64,000 nucleotides of DNA from Pararhizobium sp. A13 (GCF_040126305.1 NZ_CP149510.1:3173001-3237000), one strand, 5' to 3'; positions 16,837-26,236 are shown, counted from the first letter of the stretch. Made by a program: numbers and translations. Notes: generated by a model not told the origin, from the sequence alone.

Positions 16837-17691
16837 ATGAGCGAACAGAAAAGCGCCTTCGTCGTTTCCGCCGATTGGCTGGAACAGCGGCTGAACGATC
16901 CAACCGTCAAGATCATTGATGCCTCTTGGTATCTGCCGGCGCAGAAGCGCGATCCGAAGGCGGAATATGCCGCGGCGCATATTCCGGGCGCCGTATTCTA
17001 CGATCAGGATGTCATCGCCGACCTGACCAGCGGCCTACCGCACACCATCCCAGCGCCCGCCGCCTTCGCCGATGCAGTCGGCAAGCTCGGCATCGGCGAG
17101 GCAGACACGATTGTCGTTTATGACGGTCCGGGCATCTTCACGGCGCCACGCGTCTGGTGGCTGTTGCGCACCATGGGGGCGAAATCGGTCTTCGTGCTGG
17201 ATGGCGGCATGGACGGCTGGAAGGCGGAGGGACGTCCTGTGACGACGGATGTCCCGGAGCCGGTTCCGGTCACGTTCCATCCCCGGTTCAACGCGCAGGC
17301 AATCACCTCCTTTGCCGAGATGGTCGACATCGTCGCGACCGGCAATCGCCAGATTGCCGACGCGCGCGGCGCCGCCCGCTTTACCGGCGACGAAGCCGAG
17401 CCAAGGCCCGGCATGCGCTCGGGTCACATGCCGGGTGCCAAGAGCCTCCCCTCCGGCGTCTTTTCCACCGGCGGCAAGCTCAAATCGCTGGACGGCCTGC
17501 GGGAAACCATCGAATCCGCCGGCATCGATCTCGAAAAGCCGGTCGTTACCACCTGCGGCTCCGGCATCACCGCGGCGATCATCACGCTCGCATTGCAATC
17601 GTTGGGCCATGCGGACAATAAGCTTTATGATGGCTCCTGGTCCGAATGGGGCAGCCGGGCGGATACGCCCGTGGTGACGGGAAAAGAGTGA
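16837..17691 (+). CDS. sseA: 3-mercaptopyruvate sulfurtransferase
   Basis: Two-domain rhodanese that moves sulfane sulfur from 3-mercaptopyruvate to an acceptor. In the 284-aa protein the N-terminal rhodanese domain is inactive (DASWYLP...HIPGAVFYDQD) and the C-terminal domain carries active-site Cys240 in the loop TCGSGITA, the mercaptopyruvate-type CGSG(I/V)TA. It follows the AlaX-like gene by 15 bp with GGAG upstream, supporting a cysK-alaX-sseA operon. Confidence 0.94.
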   Translation: MSEQKSAFVVSADWLEQRLNDPTVKIIDASWYLPAQKRDPKAEYAAAHIPGAVFYDQDVIADLTSGLPHTIPAPAAFADAVGKLGIGEADTIVVYDGPGIFTAPRVWWLLRTMGAKSVFVLDGGMDGWKAEGRPVTTDVPEPVPVTFHPRFNAQAITSFAEMVDIVATGNRQIADARGAARFTGDEAEPRPGMRSGHMPGAKSLPSGVFSTGGKLKSLDGLRETIESAGIDLEKPVVTTCGSGITAAIITLALQSLGHADNKLYDGSWSEWGSRADTPVVTGKE

Positions 17692-17696
17692 TCGAA

Positions 17697-18263
17697 ATGA
17701 TCGAGGAAAAAGGTATGGAGCCGCTTGCGGTGCGCGTCACCGAGTTGGAAATGACGGCAGCGCCGAAGCAGAGCCTGCCCGTGCCGGTCAACATCCAGAC
17801 CGCGATCATGCGTGTGCCGGAAATCCCGCTGCCGTTCTACCGCTTTCTCTATCTGCAGGTCGGACGGCGCTGGAGCTGGGTCGATCGGTTGCGGCTGAGC
17901 GATGCGGAACTGACTGACATCCTGCATGACAAGCGCAATTCCGTGACTGTCCTATACGTCAACGGCGCGCCGGCCGGATTTTTTGAACTGCTGCAGGTCG
18001 ATGAGGACAATGTCGAGCTCTCGCATTTCGGCATGTTCGAGCGCGCGCTTGGCCTCGGCCTCGGAAAGTGGTTCCTACTGCAGACGCTTTATGCCGCCTG
18101 GGGTTCCAATCCGAAAGTTGTCCGTGTGTCGACCAATACCCTCGACCACCCCCGCGCGCTGCAGCTCTACCAGCGCTTCGGCTTTTCCCCGGTCTCGACA
18201 CATGACGCGACGGTGCAGCCACTGAGCGACGAGGAATTGCTAGCGCTCGCGCGCAACTTCTGA
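17697..18263 (+). CDS. GNAT family N-acetyltransferase
   Basis: A 188-aa acetyl-CoA-dependent transferase. GNAT features include VLYVNGAPAGFFELLQVD (beta 4 region), the acetyl-CoA-binding helix around RALGLGLGKWFLLQTLYAA, and TLDHPRALQLYQRFGFSPV with the conserved Asn/Tyr-type end. It starts 5 bp after sseA; an alternative ATG at 17715 has AGGAAAAAGG upstream, so the exact start is uncertain. Substrate unknown. Confidence 0.87.
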   Translation: MIEEKGMEPLAVRVTELEMTAAPKQSLPVPVNIQTAIMRVPEIPLPFYRFLYLQVGRRWSWVDRLRLSDAELTDILHDKRNSVTVLYVNGAPAGFFELLQVDEDNVELSHFGMFERALGLGLGKWFLLQTLYAAWGSNPKVVRVSTNTLDHPRALQLYQRFGFSPVSTHDATVQPLSDEELLALARNF

Positions 18264-18344
18264 CCAAGCGCACGCGGCAAGAATCGGGTGTCGCGTGCTT
18301 TCGGCGCATGGCATTTCTTCCTCGATCAAACTGGAGGAAATGAC

Positions 18345-18815
18345 ATGCCCCTGCGCTACAAGCCGATGCCGAGCGATCTTGCCGGACGCTACCGTCGCCG
18401 CGAACCGGATGCCTATGGCCTTACGCCCGAGTTGCATGTTTCCGATGGCGATGGCATGCCCTGCCGCCATTGTCTCGCCAACATTGCCGCCGGCGATCCC
18501 TACCTCATCCTTGCGTACCGGCCCTTCCCGACGCTGCAACCCTATGCGGAAACCGGTCCGATCTTCCTGCATGCGGAAGAATGCGAAGCTTATGCGGGCG
18601 GTGAAGCTGCTCCGCCGATCCTGACAACGAGCAAGGACTATCTGCTGCGTGGCTATGGCGCCGACGACCGTATCGTATACGGCAGCGGCGCGGTGACGCC
18701 TGTGGATGATATCGATGCCCGCGCCAAAGAGCTGCTCGATCGCCCCGAGATCGCCTATGTGCATGTCCGCTCTGCCCGCAACAATTGTTACCAGTGCCGC
18801 ATCGAGCGCGCATGA
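18345..18815 (+). CDS. DUF1203 domain protein
   Basis: A 156-aa cytoplasmic protein matching DUF1203 by eye: CRHCLANIAAGDPYLILAYR, PFLHAEEC-type segment GPIFLHAEECEAY, and the C-terminal AYVHVRSARNNCYQCRIERA. Several Cys residues (CRHC, CYQC) could coordinate metal. GGAGGAAATGAC precedes the ATG at 18345. It is convergent with ald. Function of the family is not known to me. Confidence 0.85.
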   Translation: MPLRYKPMPSDLAGRYRRREPDAYGLTPELHVSDGDGMPCRHCLANIAAGDPYLILAYRPFPTLQPYAETGPIFLHAEECEAYAGGEAAPPILTTSKDYLLRGYGADDRIVYGSGAVTPVDDIDARAKELLDRPEIAYVHVRSARNNCYQCRIERA

Positions 18816-18818
18816 AAA

Positions 18819-18841
18819 CGGGGCTGGAATCGCCGGCCCCG
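18819..18841 (-). terminator. Terminator of ald
   Basis: A 6-bp CGGGGC / GCCCCG stem is followed on the minus strand by TTTT, between the convergent DUF1203 and ald genes. Confidence 0.5.
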
Positions 18842-18869
18842 CTATAGTCGTTATCGTCTGTACTCGTGA

Positions 18870-19988
18870 TCAGGCGATCTTCAGCACGGCTTCCGGCGCG
18901 TGGTTTTCGTAACCGAGCGCCTCGGCGACTGCCTTGTTCGTCACGCGGCCCTTGTGGATGTTGAGGCCCGCGCGCAGATGCCGGTCCTCGGCAATCGCCT
19001 TCAGGCCGCGGTCGGCAAGCTGCAAGCCATAGAACAGGGTCGCATTGTTCAATGCCTGGGCCGAGGTGATCGGAACGGCGCCCGGCATGTTGGCAACGCA
19101 GTAATGCACGATGCCATCGACCTCATAGGTCGGATCCGAGTGCGTGGTCGCATGCGAGGTCTCGAAGCAGCCGCCCTGGTCGATGGCGACATCGACGATA
19201 ACGGCGCCCTTCTTCATGCCGGACAGCATCTCGCGCGTGACGAGCTTGGGCGCAGCCGCACCCGGAATGAGCACCGCGCCGATCACGAGGTCGGCCGAGA
19301 AGACCTCCTCTTCCAGCGCATCGATGGTCGAAAAGCGCGTGTGGACGCGGCCGCCAAAGAGATCGTCGAGCTGCCGCAGCCGCGGAATGAAACGGTCGAG
19401 AATGCTGATGTCGGCGCCGAGCCCGGCGGCCATGCGGGCCGCATGCAAGCCGACGACGCCACCGCCGATCACCGCAACCTTGGCCGGCAGCACGCCCGGC
19501 ACGCCGCCGAGCAGGATGCCGCGACCACCATTGGCCTTCTGCAGCGAGGTCGCGCCGGCCTGGATCGCCAGGCGCCCGGCAACTTCCGACATCGGCGCCA
19601 AAAGCGGCAGCCCGCCGCGCTCGTCCGTCACCGTCTCATAGGCAATGGCCGTCACGCCGGAATTGAGCAGTCCCTTGGTCTGTTCCGGGTCCGGAGCGAG
19701 ATGCAGATAGGTATAGAGGATCTGACCGTCGCGAAGCTGCGCCCATTCCGAGGGCTGCGGCTCCTTGACTTTGACGATCATGTCGGATTTTTCAAAGATA
19801 TCCTTGGCCGTGGCCACGATCTTCGCGCCCGCTGCGCGATAGGCATCGTCTTCCGCGCCAATCCCTGCGCCCGCCTTGGTTTCGATGATCACCTCGTGGC
19901 CATGCGCCACATATTCCCTCACCGATCCGGGTGTCAGGCCGACACGATATTCATGGTTTTTGATTTCCTTCGGGCAACCGACACGCAT
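18870..19988 (-). CDS. ald: Alanine dehydrogenase
   Basis: NAD-dependent interconversion of L-alanine and pyruvate plus ammonium. The 372-aa protein is full length: MRVGCPKEIKNHEYRVGLTP at the N-terminus, VKVKEPQPSEW with the substrate Lys, YTYLHLAPDPEQT with the catalytic His, the Rossmann motif KVAVIGGGVVGLHAARMA and VVDVAIDQGGCFETS near the nucleotide site. It is divergent from an Lrp/AsnC regulator with a 17-bp palindrome between them, so it is probably controlled by that regulator in response to alanine. Confidence 0.97.
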   Translation of the reverse strand: MRVGCPKEIKNHEYRVGLTPGSVREYVAHGHEVIIETKAGAGIGAEDDAYRAAGAKIVATAKDIFEKSDMIVKVKEPQPSEWAQLRDGQILYTYLHLAPDPEQTKGLLNSGVTAIAYETVTDERGGLPLLAPMSEVAGRLAIQAGATSLQKANGGRGILLGGVPGVLPAKVAVIGGGVVGLHAARMAAGLGADISILDRFIPRLRQLDDLFGGRVHTRFSTIDALEEEVFSADLVIGAVLIPGAAAPKLVTREMLSGMKKGAVIVDVAIDQGGCFETSHATTHSDPTYEVDGIVHYCVANMPGAVPITSAQALNNATLFYGLQLADRGLKAIAEDRHLRAGLNIHKGRVTNKAVAEALGYENHAPEAVLKIA

Positions 19989-20090
19989 CTCGCGTTCCTC
20001 TCATTTTCGGCTTTCGCCGTTGCTTTTTTTACCCCTCTAGGGAAACAGAAAGCCGACCGCATGTCCTTGCAAAGAATCCAATCATTAGTG

Positions 20091-20107
20091 TAATATTTCG
20101 AATATTA
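20091..20107. promoter_or_regulatory. Palindrome in ald-lrp intergenic region, candidate Lrp/AldR operator
   Basis: TAATATT-TCG-AATATTA is a perfect inverted repeat with a 3-nt centre, AT-rich as Lrp-family sites usually are. It lies 38 bp upstream of the regulator start and about 100 bp upstream of ald. Confidence 0.6.
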
Positions 20108-20145
20108 TTGCGTAGATACGGAAAAATTCGAAGGAAATTCGATCA

Positions 20146-20604
20146 ATGGCGATAGACGCAATTGATGCTGCGATCTTGAGGATTCTTCAGCAGAACGGAC
20201 GGATCGCCAATGCGGAACTTGCCGAGAAGGTGGGCCTGTCCGCCTCTGCCTGCTCGCGCCGGGTCGATATCCTCGAGAAATCCGGTGTCATCAGCGGCTA
20301 CCACGCGCGCCTGGCGCACAAGGCACTAGATTACCGCATCATGGTCATCGTCCACATCTCGCTGTCGGGCCAGTTCGCCAAGACGCTGACGGAATTCGAG
20401 GCGGCGGTGAAACTCTGCCCCAACGTGCTGGTCTGCTATCTGATGTCGGGTGAATACGACTATATCCTGCGCGTCGCCGCAAAGGATCTCGAAGACTACG
20501 AACGCATCCACAGGGACTGGCTGTCCGCCTTGCCGCATGTGGTCAAGATCAATTCCAGCTTCTCGCTGCGCGAGATCATCGACCGGCCGAATGTCGGCGT
20601 CTGA
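20146..20604 (+). CDS. Lrp/AsnC family regulator, probable AldR
   Basis: A 152-aa feast/famine regulator with an N-terminal HTH (DAAILRILQQNGRIANAELA, VGLSASACSRRVDILEKSG) and a C-terminal RAM/AsnC ligand-binding domain (CYLMSGEYDYILRVAAKDLE). The divergent position next to ald is the classic arrangement in which the regulator senses alanine and activates ald. Ligand assignment is inference from context. Confidence 0.93.
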   Translation: MAIDAIDAAILRILQQNGRIANAELAEKVGLSASACSRRVDILEKSGVISGYHARLAHKALDYRIMVIVHISLSGQFAKTLTEFEAAVKLCPNVLVCYLMSGEYDYILRVAAKDLEDYERIHRDWLSALPHVVKINSSFSLREIIDRPNVGV

Positions 20605-20625
20605 ACGCAGCCGGGCTTCGAGACG

Positions 20626-21903
20626 TCAGATATTGCCGACGACGCAGTTGCGCCCGCGGCGCTTGGCCTCATACAGCCGTGCATCCGCCTTCGACAGCAG
20701 ATCCCGTGCCGCGGAACCATCGACAGGGGTCGAAGCAATTCCGATGCTCACGGTAACGGCGGCGCGATCCGCCGTCGCCACATCCGCTACGACGCGCTTG
20801 CGCAGGTCCTCGGCGCGCTGCAGCGCGCCTGCATGATCGAGACCGTCGCACAGCACCACGAATTCCTCGCCGCCATAGCGAAAGAAATAATCGCTCTGGC
20901 GCAGACCCGATTGGATCGCGGCGGCAATCGCCTTCAGCACATGATCTCCTTCGAGATGGCCGAAACGGTCGTTGACACTCTTGAAATGGTCGGCGTCGAT
21001 CATGATCAGACTGACTGTATTGCCTGTCACCGCCGCGTTGCGGATCAGCCGCGGCGCTTCGAACTCAAACCGGCTGCGGTCGAGCACGCCGGTCAGCATG
21101 TCCCGCCCGGATTTCGACAGCAGGTCCTCGTAACGCTCCCGAAAAGTCAACGTGTTGAAGATGTCGCCGATCGGCTGCCGGGAAACGGACGGCCCCGAAT
21201 GGCTGGAAAAATGTAGATATGCGCCAAGGATCACTGAGTAGAAGACGGCGGCCCCCATCTTTGCAAACCAGCCACCCCAGAACACCTCGGCCGGTGCGCC
21301 GTTCAGCGCATGCAGCGCGATGTAGAATCCGACCTGGTCGAAGGTCAGCACGGCAATGCCGCATAGAAGGAAACGCAGGGTGAGAAAACCACGCACCCAG
21401 CGCCCGAACCGTTCGTAGAGAAGGATAATCAGCAGCGCGTCGAGGTAGAGAAGAAGCGTTCCCCACAACATCAACCAGCCCATCTCGTCGATGAAGGCGA
21501 GATCGGCCGTGCGGCCTGGCACGACCGATACCGTCTGGTGCATCTGAAGCAGCTGGCTGAGCGCGACTGTCAAGAAATTGCCCGCCAGCAAGCCGTAGAT
21601 CGGCTGGCGTACCGTCGCCGCATCCTCCTTCACGTAAAGAAGCAGGATCATCATCAACTTGCCGGCGAAAAGGACGGCCGAACCCGGTGAAATCACGCCG
21701 AAGGGCAGTTGCACGTAGAAGACCGCGGCGAGATAGGTCTCGATGAAATGCAGCACGCCGAGCGCGGCGATGAAGACGCCAATGCCGAGGCGATGGCGCA
21801 GCTCCAGCAGCGTGACCATGATCGCGACGTAGACAAGACCCTCGCAGAGAAAAAGCAACACATTGGTCATTGACAGCGGCGCGCCCGGGTTTGGTTGCGG
21901 CAT
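20626..21903 (-). CDS. Membrane diguanylate cyclase (GGDEF domain)
   Basis: Makes the second messenger c-di-GMP from two GTP. About the first 230 residues form six to seven hydrophobic segments (for example LLFLCEGLVYVAIMVTLLEL, VLFAGKLMMILLLYVKEDAA), a membrane sensor of unknown ligand. The GGDEF domain begins at MLTGVLDRSRFEFEAPRLI and has RYGGEEF as active site with RQSD five residues upstream, a complete inhibitory I-site. Three in-frame starts (21948, 21903, 21870) lack a clear Shine-Dalgarno. 425 aa from the chosen start. Confidence 0.9.
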   Translation of the reverse strand: MPQPNPGAPLSMTNVLLFLCEGLVYVAIMVTLLELRHRLGIGVFIAALGVLHFIETYLAAVFYVQLPFGVISPGSAVLFAGKLMMILLLYVKEDAATVRQPIYGLLAGNFLTVALSQLLQMHQTVSVVPGRTADLAFIDEMGWLMLWGTLLLYLDALLIILLYERFGRWVRGFLTLRFLLCGIAVLTFDQVGFYIALHALNGAPAEVFWGGWFAKMGAAVFYSVILGAYLHFSSHSGPSVSRQPIGDIFNTLTFRERYEDLLSKSGRDMLTGVLDRSRFEFEAPRLIRNAAVTGNTVSLIMIDADHFKSVNDRFGHLEGDHVLKAIAAAIQSGLRQSDYFFRYGGEEFVVLCDGLDHAGALQRAEDLRKRVVADVATADRAAVTVSIGIASTPVDGSAARDLLSKADARLYEAKRRGRNCVVGNI

Positions 21904-22079
21904 TGTATAGATCGTAAATTTAAAGAAACGCTGACCAAATGCACCCATCGGATGATGGCCACGCTTTGGATCGTATCATGTTCGACCAAATGAGGATTCG
22001 CACGTATTTTCCGCACGTTTGTGCGTCGCTGCAGCGGCCGGCTAGTCAGCCGATTGGTCTTTGGTCCAAATGTCTTGAT

Positions 22080-22397
22080 TTAGACCTGCCGGGAAACCAT
22101 GTCATCGGCAAACAGCGAGGGGCCGTGCTGGTCGATGATCTGATGCGCCTTGCGCAAGGTCGCTTCGATAACATCCTGTTCCGAGCTGAAAAGATCGGCC
22201 CGGATGAAGGTACGGACGCGAACAACGCCGTCGACTTCCCTTTCGATGGAACCGGCCAGTCGGAATTGCGCGCCTTCCCGCTTCGGCGTCGCCCGGATCA
22301 GGCAATCGCCATAGGTCTCCGTCTTGCCGGAAGGCGCAGCGGTATCCGCCTTGGAGCCGCCAGAAAAACCGAACAATTTTGACAAGAACGAAGCCAT
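22080..22397 (-). CDS. HlyU family protein
   Basis: A 105-aa protein (MASFLSKLFGFSGGSKADTA...) matching the short HlyU family by eye: LIRATPKREGAQFRLAGSIE, VRTFIRADLFSSEQDVIEAT, LRKAHQIIDQHG. Members are annotated as transcriptional activators from the Vibrio HlyU name, but these alphaproteobacterial proteins lack a clear HTH. Role uncertain. Divergent from the adjacent hydrolase. Confidence 0.85.
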   Translation of the reverse strand: MASFLSKLFGFSGGSKADTAAPSGKTETYGDCLIRATPKREGAQFRLAGSIEREVDGVVRVRTFIRADLFSSEQDVIEATLRKAHQIIDQHGPSLFADDMVSRQV

Positions 22398-22477
22398 GCG
22401 GAAGACTTATCATGGCAAACGAGGGTGTCAAAGGCTAAGTTTGAAACAGCCGGACCATCTCGCCGGCTCGGGAGAAA

Positions 22478-23395
22478 ATGGATGGCAGCGGCCTTGCCCA
22501 CGTCATGACGAGACCTTTTGCGGCAGTTGCATCAATTGAGGATATCGACGCCCGGCTCGCCGCCGCCGAAGCGGCGTTTCCCGACAACAGGCCCGGCCTT
22601 GCGAAGGAAATCGTCTGGGCCGACCCGCTCGCCAAGACCCGTACAGCTCTTGCGGTCATCTATATCCACGGGTTTTCGGCCTCGAAGGGAGAGGTCCGCC
22701 CCCTGCCCGATCTCGTTGCGACGTCGCTCGGCGCCAATCTTTTCTACACCCGTCTTGCCGGGCATGGGCGCAGCGGCGATGCGATGGCTGAAGGTTCCGT
22801 CGAAGCGTGGAAAAAAGACATGACGGAGGCCCTCGGCATTGCCACGCAAATCGGCGAAAGGACGCTGATCATCGCAACGTCAACCGGCGCCTCGCTTGCC
22901 ACCTGGGCGCTCGCTCAGCCCGGCTCGACCGGCCCCGTTGCCGGCGCCGCTTTTCTCGCGCCGAATTTCAGGATCAGGGGGCGTGGCGCCGGCCTGCTGA
23001 CGGCGCCGTTTGCCCGGGCGAGCGCCCGCCTCCTCCTTGGACAGCGGCGTGGCTTTGTCCCGTTGAACGCACTACATGCCGCCTATTGGACGAGCGAATA
23101 TCCGGTTTCCGCCCTGTTGCCGATGGCGGCCCTGGTCAAGCAGGTTCGCGGCCTGCCATTCGAAAAGATCGGCACGCCGGTTCTATTCATCCATTCGGCA
23201 AAAGATCAGGTCGTCGATCCGCTTCAAACGGCACGCATTGCCAAGCGCTGGGGCGGACCGGCAACGCTGCTCGATCCCGGCGATATCGGCGATCCCTATG
23301 GTCACGTCATTGCGGGCGACGCCCTGTCACCGAAAACGACGGCAGCGATCGCCGCAGACATCATAAAATGGTTCAATAGTCGCCAGCAACCATAA
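22478..23395 (+). CDS. Alpha/beta hydrolase
   Basis: A 305-aa serine hydrolase with the oxyanion strand VIYIHGFSASKGEV, nucleophile elbow ATSTGASLATW (Ser in a T-S-T-G-A variant of GxSxG), acid residue in FIHSAKDQVVDP, and His in DPYGHVIAGD. The N-terminus lacks a clear signal peptide, so it is probably cytoplasmic. Substrate unknown; lysophospholipase- or carboxylesterase-like. Confidence 0.87.
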   Translation: MDGSGLAHVMTRPFAAVASIEDIDARLAAAEAAFPDNRPGLAKEIVWADPLAKTRTALAVIYIHGFSASKGEVRPLPDLVATSLGANLFYTRLAGHGRSGDAMAEGSVEAWKKDMTEALGIATQIGERTLIIATSTGASLATWALAQPGSTGPVAGAAFLAPNFRIRGRGAGLLTAPFARASARLLLGQRRGFVPLNALHAAYWTSEYPVSALLPMAALVKQVRGLPFEKIGTPVLFIHSAKDQVVDPLQTARIAKRWGGPATLLDPGDIGDPYGHVIAGDALSPKTTAAIAADIIKWFNSRQQP

Positions 23396-23422
23396 AATAT
23401 AACGGGATAAAATCATATCGAA

Positions 23423-24670
23423 CTAGATCACCAGGTTAGCCAGAATCTCGTTGTCGGTGATGTCCTGATACCGCAGCCCGGCGGCGTCGAAAGCGGCCTT
23501 CAGCCGGGGGAAATTCTCCGGATGTTTGGTTTCGATGCCGATCAGGATCGAGCCGAAATTGCGCGCCGATTTCTTAAGATATTCGAAGCGGGCGATATCG
23601 TCCTCCTCACCCAGCAGGCCGAGGAAATCCTTGAGCGCACCGGGGCGCTGCGCCATGCGCACGATGAAGTATTTTTTCAGGCCGGTATGCCGCATCGCCC
23701 GTTCCTTGACATCAGGAAGGCGCTCGAAATCGAAGTTCCCGCCGGAGACCACCGCAACGACGGTCTTGCCCTCAAGCCTGTCGCGCCCCAGCGCTTCCAG
23801 CGCCGTGATCGACAAGGCGCCGGCCGGTTCCAGCACCACGCCCTCGACATTGAGCATATCGGTGATCGTCACGCAGATGGCGTTTTCCGCCAGCAGCAGC
23901 ACCTGGTCGGTGGAAAAATCCTTCAATGCCGCGAAATTGAGATCGCCGATCCGCCCAACCGCCGCGCCATCGACGAAATTGTCGACCTGGTCGAGCGTCA
24001 CGACCGCCCCCGTCTCCAGGCTGCGCCGCAGGCTCGGGGCACCCTCGGGTTCGCAGAAGATAAACGATTCAGGCGCAACCACGCCCTTAAGATAACCGGT
24101 CATCCCGGCCGAAAGGCCACCACCGCCGACCGGCATGATCACCAGATCCGCAATCGTGCCCTCGGGCAATTGCTCGACGATTTCGGCCGCGACCGTCGCC
24201 TGCCCTTCGATGATGTCGGCATGGTCGAAGGGCGGCACCATGACGCCGTCGATCTTTTCGACATGATCGCGCGCCGCCTGGTAGCACTGGTCGAAGAAAT
24301 CGCCGACGAGCCGGATGCTGATGAACTCGCCGCCGAAGATCAGCGTCTTGTCGATCTTCTGCTGCGGCGTCGTCACCGGCATGAAGACGACGCCGGGCAC
24401 GCCGAAGTGCCGGCAAACGAAGGCGAACCCCTGGGCGTGATTACCCGCCGAAGCGCAGACGAAGGTCTTGCCCGTTCCCCCGGCCTCGATCACCTTGCGG
24501 AAGAAGTTGAACGCGCCCCTGATCTTGTAGGAGCGAACCGGCGACAGGTCCTCACGTTTCAGGTAGATCGCAGCACCGTAGCGCGCGCTCAAGTGCTCGT
24601 TGAGCTGCAGCGGGGTTGCTGGGAACAGAGTGCGCAAGGCCTCGACGGCGTGATCAACGTCCTGCTTCAT
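23423..24670 (-). CDS. ilvA: Threonine ammonia-lyase (threonine dehydratase)
   Basis: PLP enzyme converting threonine to 2-oxobutanoate for isoleucine synthesis. The 415-aa protein has PLP Lys49 in SYKIRGAF, CASAGNHAQGFAF, the glycine-rich MPVGGGGLSAGMTGY phosphate loop, and a single C-terminal ACT-like domain (KKYFIVRMAQRPGALKDFLG). That is the short form with one regulatory module. The ATG at 24670 directly precedes the conserved N-terminus; an upstream in-frame ATG (24748) would add an implausible leader. Confidence 0.93.
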   Translation of the reverse strand: MKQDVDHAVEALRTLFPATPLQLNEHLSARYGAAIYLKREDLSPVRSYKIRGAFNFFRKVIEAGGTGKTFVCASAGNHAQGFAFVCRHFGVPGVVFMPVTTPQQKIDKTLIFGGEFISIRLVGDFFDQCYQAARDHVEKIDGVMVPPFDHADIIEGQATVAAEIVEQLPEGTIADLVIMPVGGGGLSAGMTGYLKGVVAPESFIFCEPEGAPSLRRSLETGAVVTLDQVDNFVDGAAVGRIGDLNFAALKDFSTDQVLLLAENAICVTITDMLNVEGVVLEPAGALSITALEALGRDRLEGKTVVAVVSGGNFDFERLPDVKERAMRHTGLKKYFIVRMAQRPGALKDFLGLLGEEDDIARFEYLKKSARNFGSILIGIETKHPENFPRLKAAFDAAGLRYQDITDNEILANLVI

Positions 24671-24850
24671 GGAATGCGGTCTTTCGCTCGGGTTCGTGTC
24701 GCCATGCCTATGCCACAACGCATGGCGCGAAACCACAGCTATTCGCATTTAAGTAGAGTAATATAATCATCTTTTAGAATGGCCGCTTCTCCTTGACACC
24801 GCCCGGCAAATCCCGAAAATCCCGATGGATCCGGGATCTGGGGAGAGACA

Positions 24851-25462
24851 ATGGGCACCACAAGGAGAACAGGCGGCGCGGCGTGGGCAGTGTGCGCGGC
24901 TATGATGCTGGCGGGAGCCTCCGGGCCTGTCGCAGCAGGGCAACTCACCGACGCAGCCGCCAAGGCCGAGACGCTGGCGGCAGCCGGCGACGCGATCGGT
25001 GCTCACGATGTCATGCGCACGGCAATCAGCGATTTCTCCGCAACGCTTCCCTTTTCCATCGGCAAGGCGGTGTTCGTCATGGCTGATCCGGCGGGATACG
25101 CCATGTATGAGCCGAAGCCGGATCCGCAGTTCAAACCCGGTGAAGCGCTCGTTTCTTATGTCGAGCCTGTCGGGCTGAGCTGGAAGCCGGCAAACGTGGC
25201 TGGCAAGCTCCAGTCGCATTTCACCGTGGATCTGGACATCCTGAGCGCCTCCGGCGAAGTTCTCGCCAGCCAGAAAGCCTTTGGCGACTTCACCTTCACC
25301 GGCTTTTTCCGCAACCAGGAAATCTATGCGACATTGACCACCGATGTCAGCGGAGCCGCGGCAGGCGACTATGTCCTTCGGTTTCGTTTCAACGATCTGA
25401 ACAGCGGCAAGTCCGCGAGCGTCGACCAGAAATTCACCATCGCGGCGCCTCAAACGCCGTGA
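24851..25462 (+). CDS. Hypothetical exported protein
   Basis: A 203-aa protein with a signal peptide (MGTTRRTGGAAWAVCAAMML...AA). The mature part has an Ala-rich helix, then a beta-rich domain with FTVDLDILSASGEVLASQKA and GDYVLRFRFNDLNSGKSASV, an Ig-like pattern. GGGGAGAGACA precedes the ATG. Likely periplasmic. No family is recognised. Convergent with the cinA-like gene. Confidence 0.75.
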   Translation: MGTTRRTGGAAWAVCAAMMLAGASGPVAAGQLTDAAAKAETLAAAGDAIGAHDVMRTAISDFSATLPFSIGKAVFVMADPAGYAMYEPKPDPQFKPGEALVSYVEPVGLSWKPANVAGKLQSHFTVDLDILSASGEVLASQKAFGDFTFTGFFRNQEIYATLTTDVSGAAAGDYVLRFRFNDLNSGKSASVDQKFTIAAPQTP

Positions 25463-25474
25463 AGAGAAAGCGCT

Positions 25475-26236
25475 TTACGCGCCTTTCTTCGCAGCCGCGA
25501 TCTTTTCGATCATCGCCCTCACATCCGCCTCTGCCGCATCGAGCAGCGCCTCGTCGCGGGCGCGGATGACGAGGTCGGTTGAAAACGCCTTGCCGTCGAA
25601 CTTCGGATAGGAGCCGATGCTGGTCATGGGATGAGCCTTCTGCACCTCCCCCAGCGGGCCGCCGATATCCCCCTCGCCAAAGGGGGAAAGCACTGAGCGC
25701 GACTTGACCTTCGTGCCGGTCGCGAGTTGCGGCAAAAGCGCATCCAGCATGGCCTGGAAGACCTGCGGCACGCCGGCCATGACATGGACATTGCCGATAA
25801 TGAAGCCCGGCGCCGTCGAAACCGGATTGGGGATATGCCGGGCGCCGTTTGGCATGCGCGCCATGCGCCGCCGCGCCTCGGTGAACTCCATGCCGCGCCG
25901 CTCGTACATCGCACCGAGCAGGCTCATCGCCTCCGGATCGTGGATGCATTCGACACCGAACGCCCGAGAAACCGCGTCTGCGGTGATGTCGTCATGGGTC
26001 GGACCGATGCCGCCGGAGGTAAAGACATAGTCATATTGACCCCGCAGGCCATTCAAGGCCGCGACGATCGCCAGCTCGTCGTCGGAGACGATACGTACTT
26101 CCTTGAGATCGATGCCGGCAATCGTCAGCATATCGGCGAGATGGCCTATGTTCTTGTCCTTGGTCCTGCCGGATAGCAATTCGTCGCCAATGGCGAGCAT
26201 GGCGGCAGTGACGATTTTTTCGCTGGTCATCGGCAA
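25475..26236 (-). CDS. Competence/damage-inducible protein A-like, MoCF-biosynthesis domain only
   Basis: A 253-aa single-domain protein of the CinA N-terminal (COG1058) type. Motifs are AIGDELLSGRTKDKN, TSGGIGPTHDDITADAVSRA and MAGVPQVFQAMLD, typical of the molybdopterin-binding fold, with RMPNGARHIPNPVSTAPGF. The C-terminal NMN deamidase domain is absent. Members may hydrolyse ADP-ribose or FAD-type pyrophosphates; the exact role here is unproven. Confidence 0.9.
   Translation of the reverse strand: MPMTSEKIVTAAMLAIGDELLSGRTKDKNIGHLADMLTIAGIDLKEVRIVSDDELAIVAALNGLRGQYDYVFTSGGIGPTHDDITADAVSRAFGVECIHDPEAMSLLGAMYERRGMEFTEARRRMARMPNGARHIPNPVSTAPGFIIGNVHVMAGVPQVFQAMLDALLPQLATGTKVKSRSVLSPFGEGDIGGPLGEVQKAHPMTSIGSYPKFDGKAFSTDLVIRARDEALLDAAEADVRAMIEKIAAAKKGA

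Noticed and set aside
18900..20093. Plus-strand frame of about 397 codons opposite ald
   Set aside because: Antisense shadow of alanine dehydrogenase; composition is biased and no domain is recognisable.
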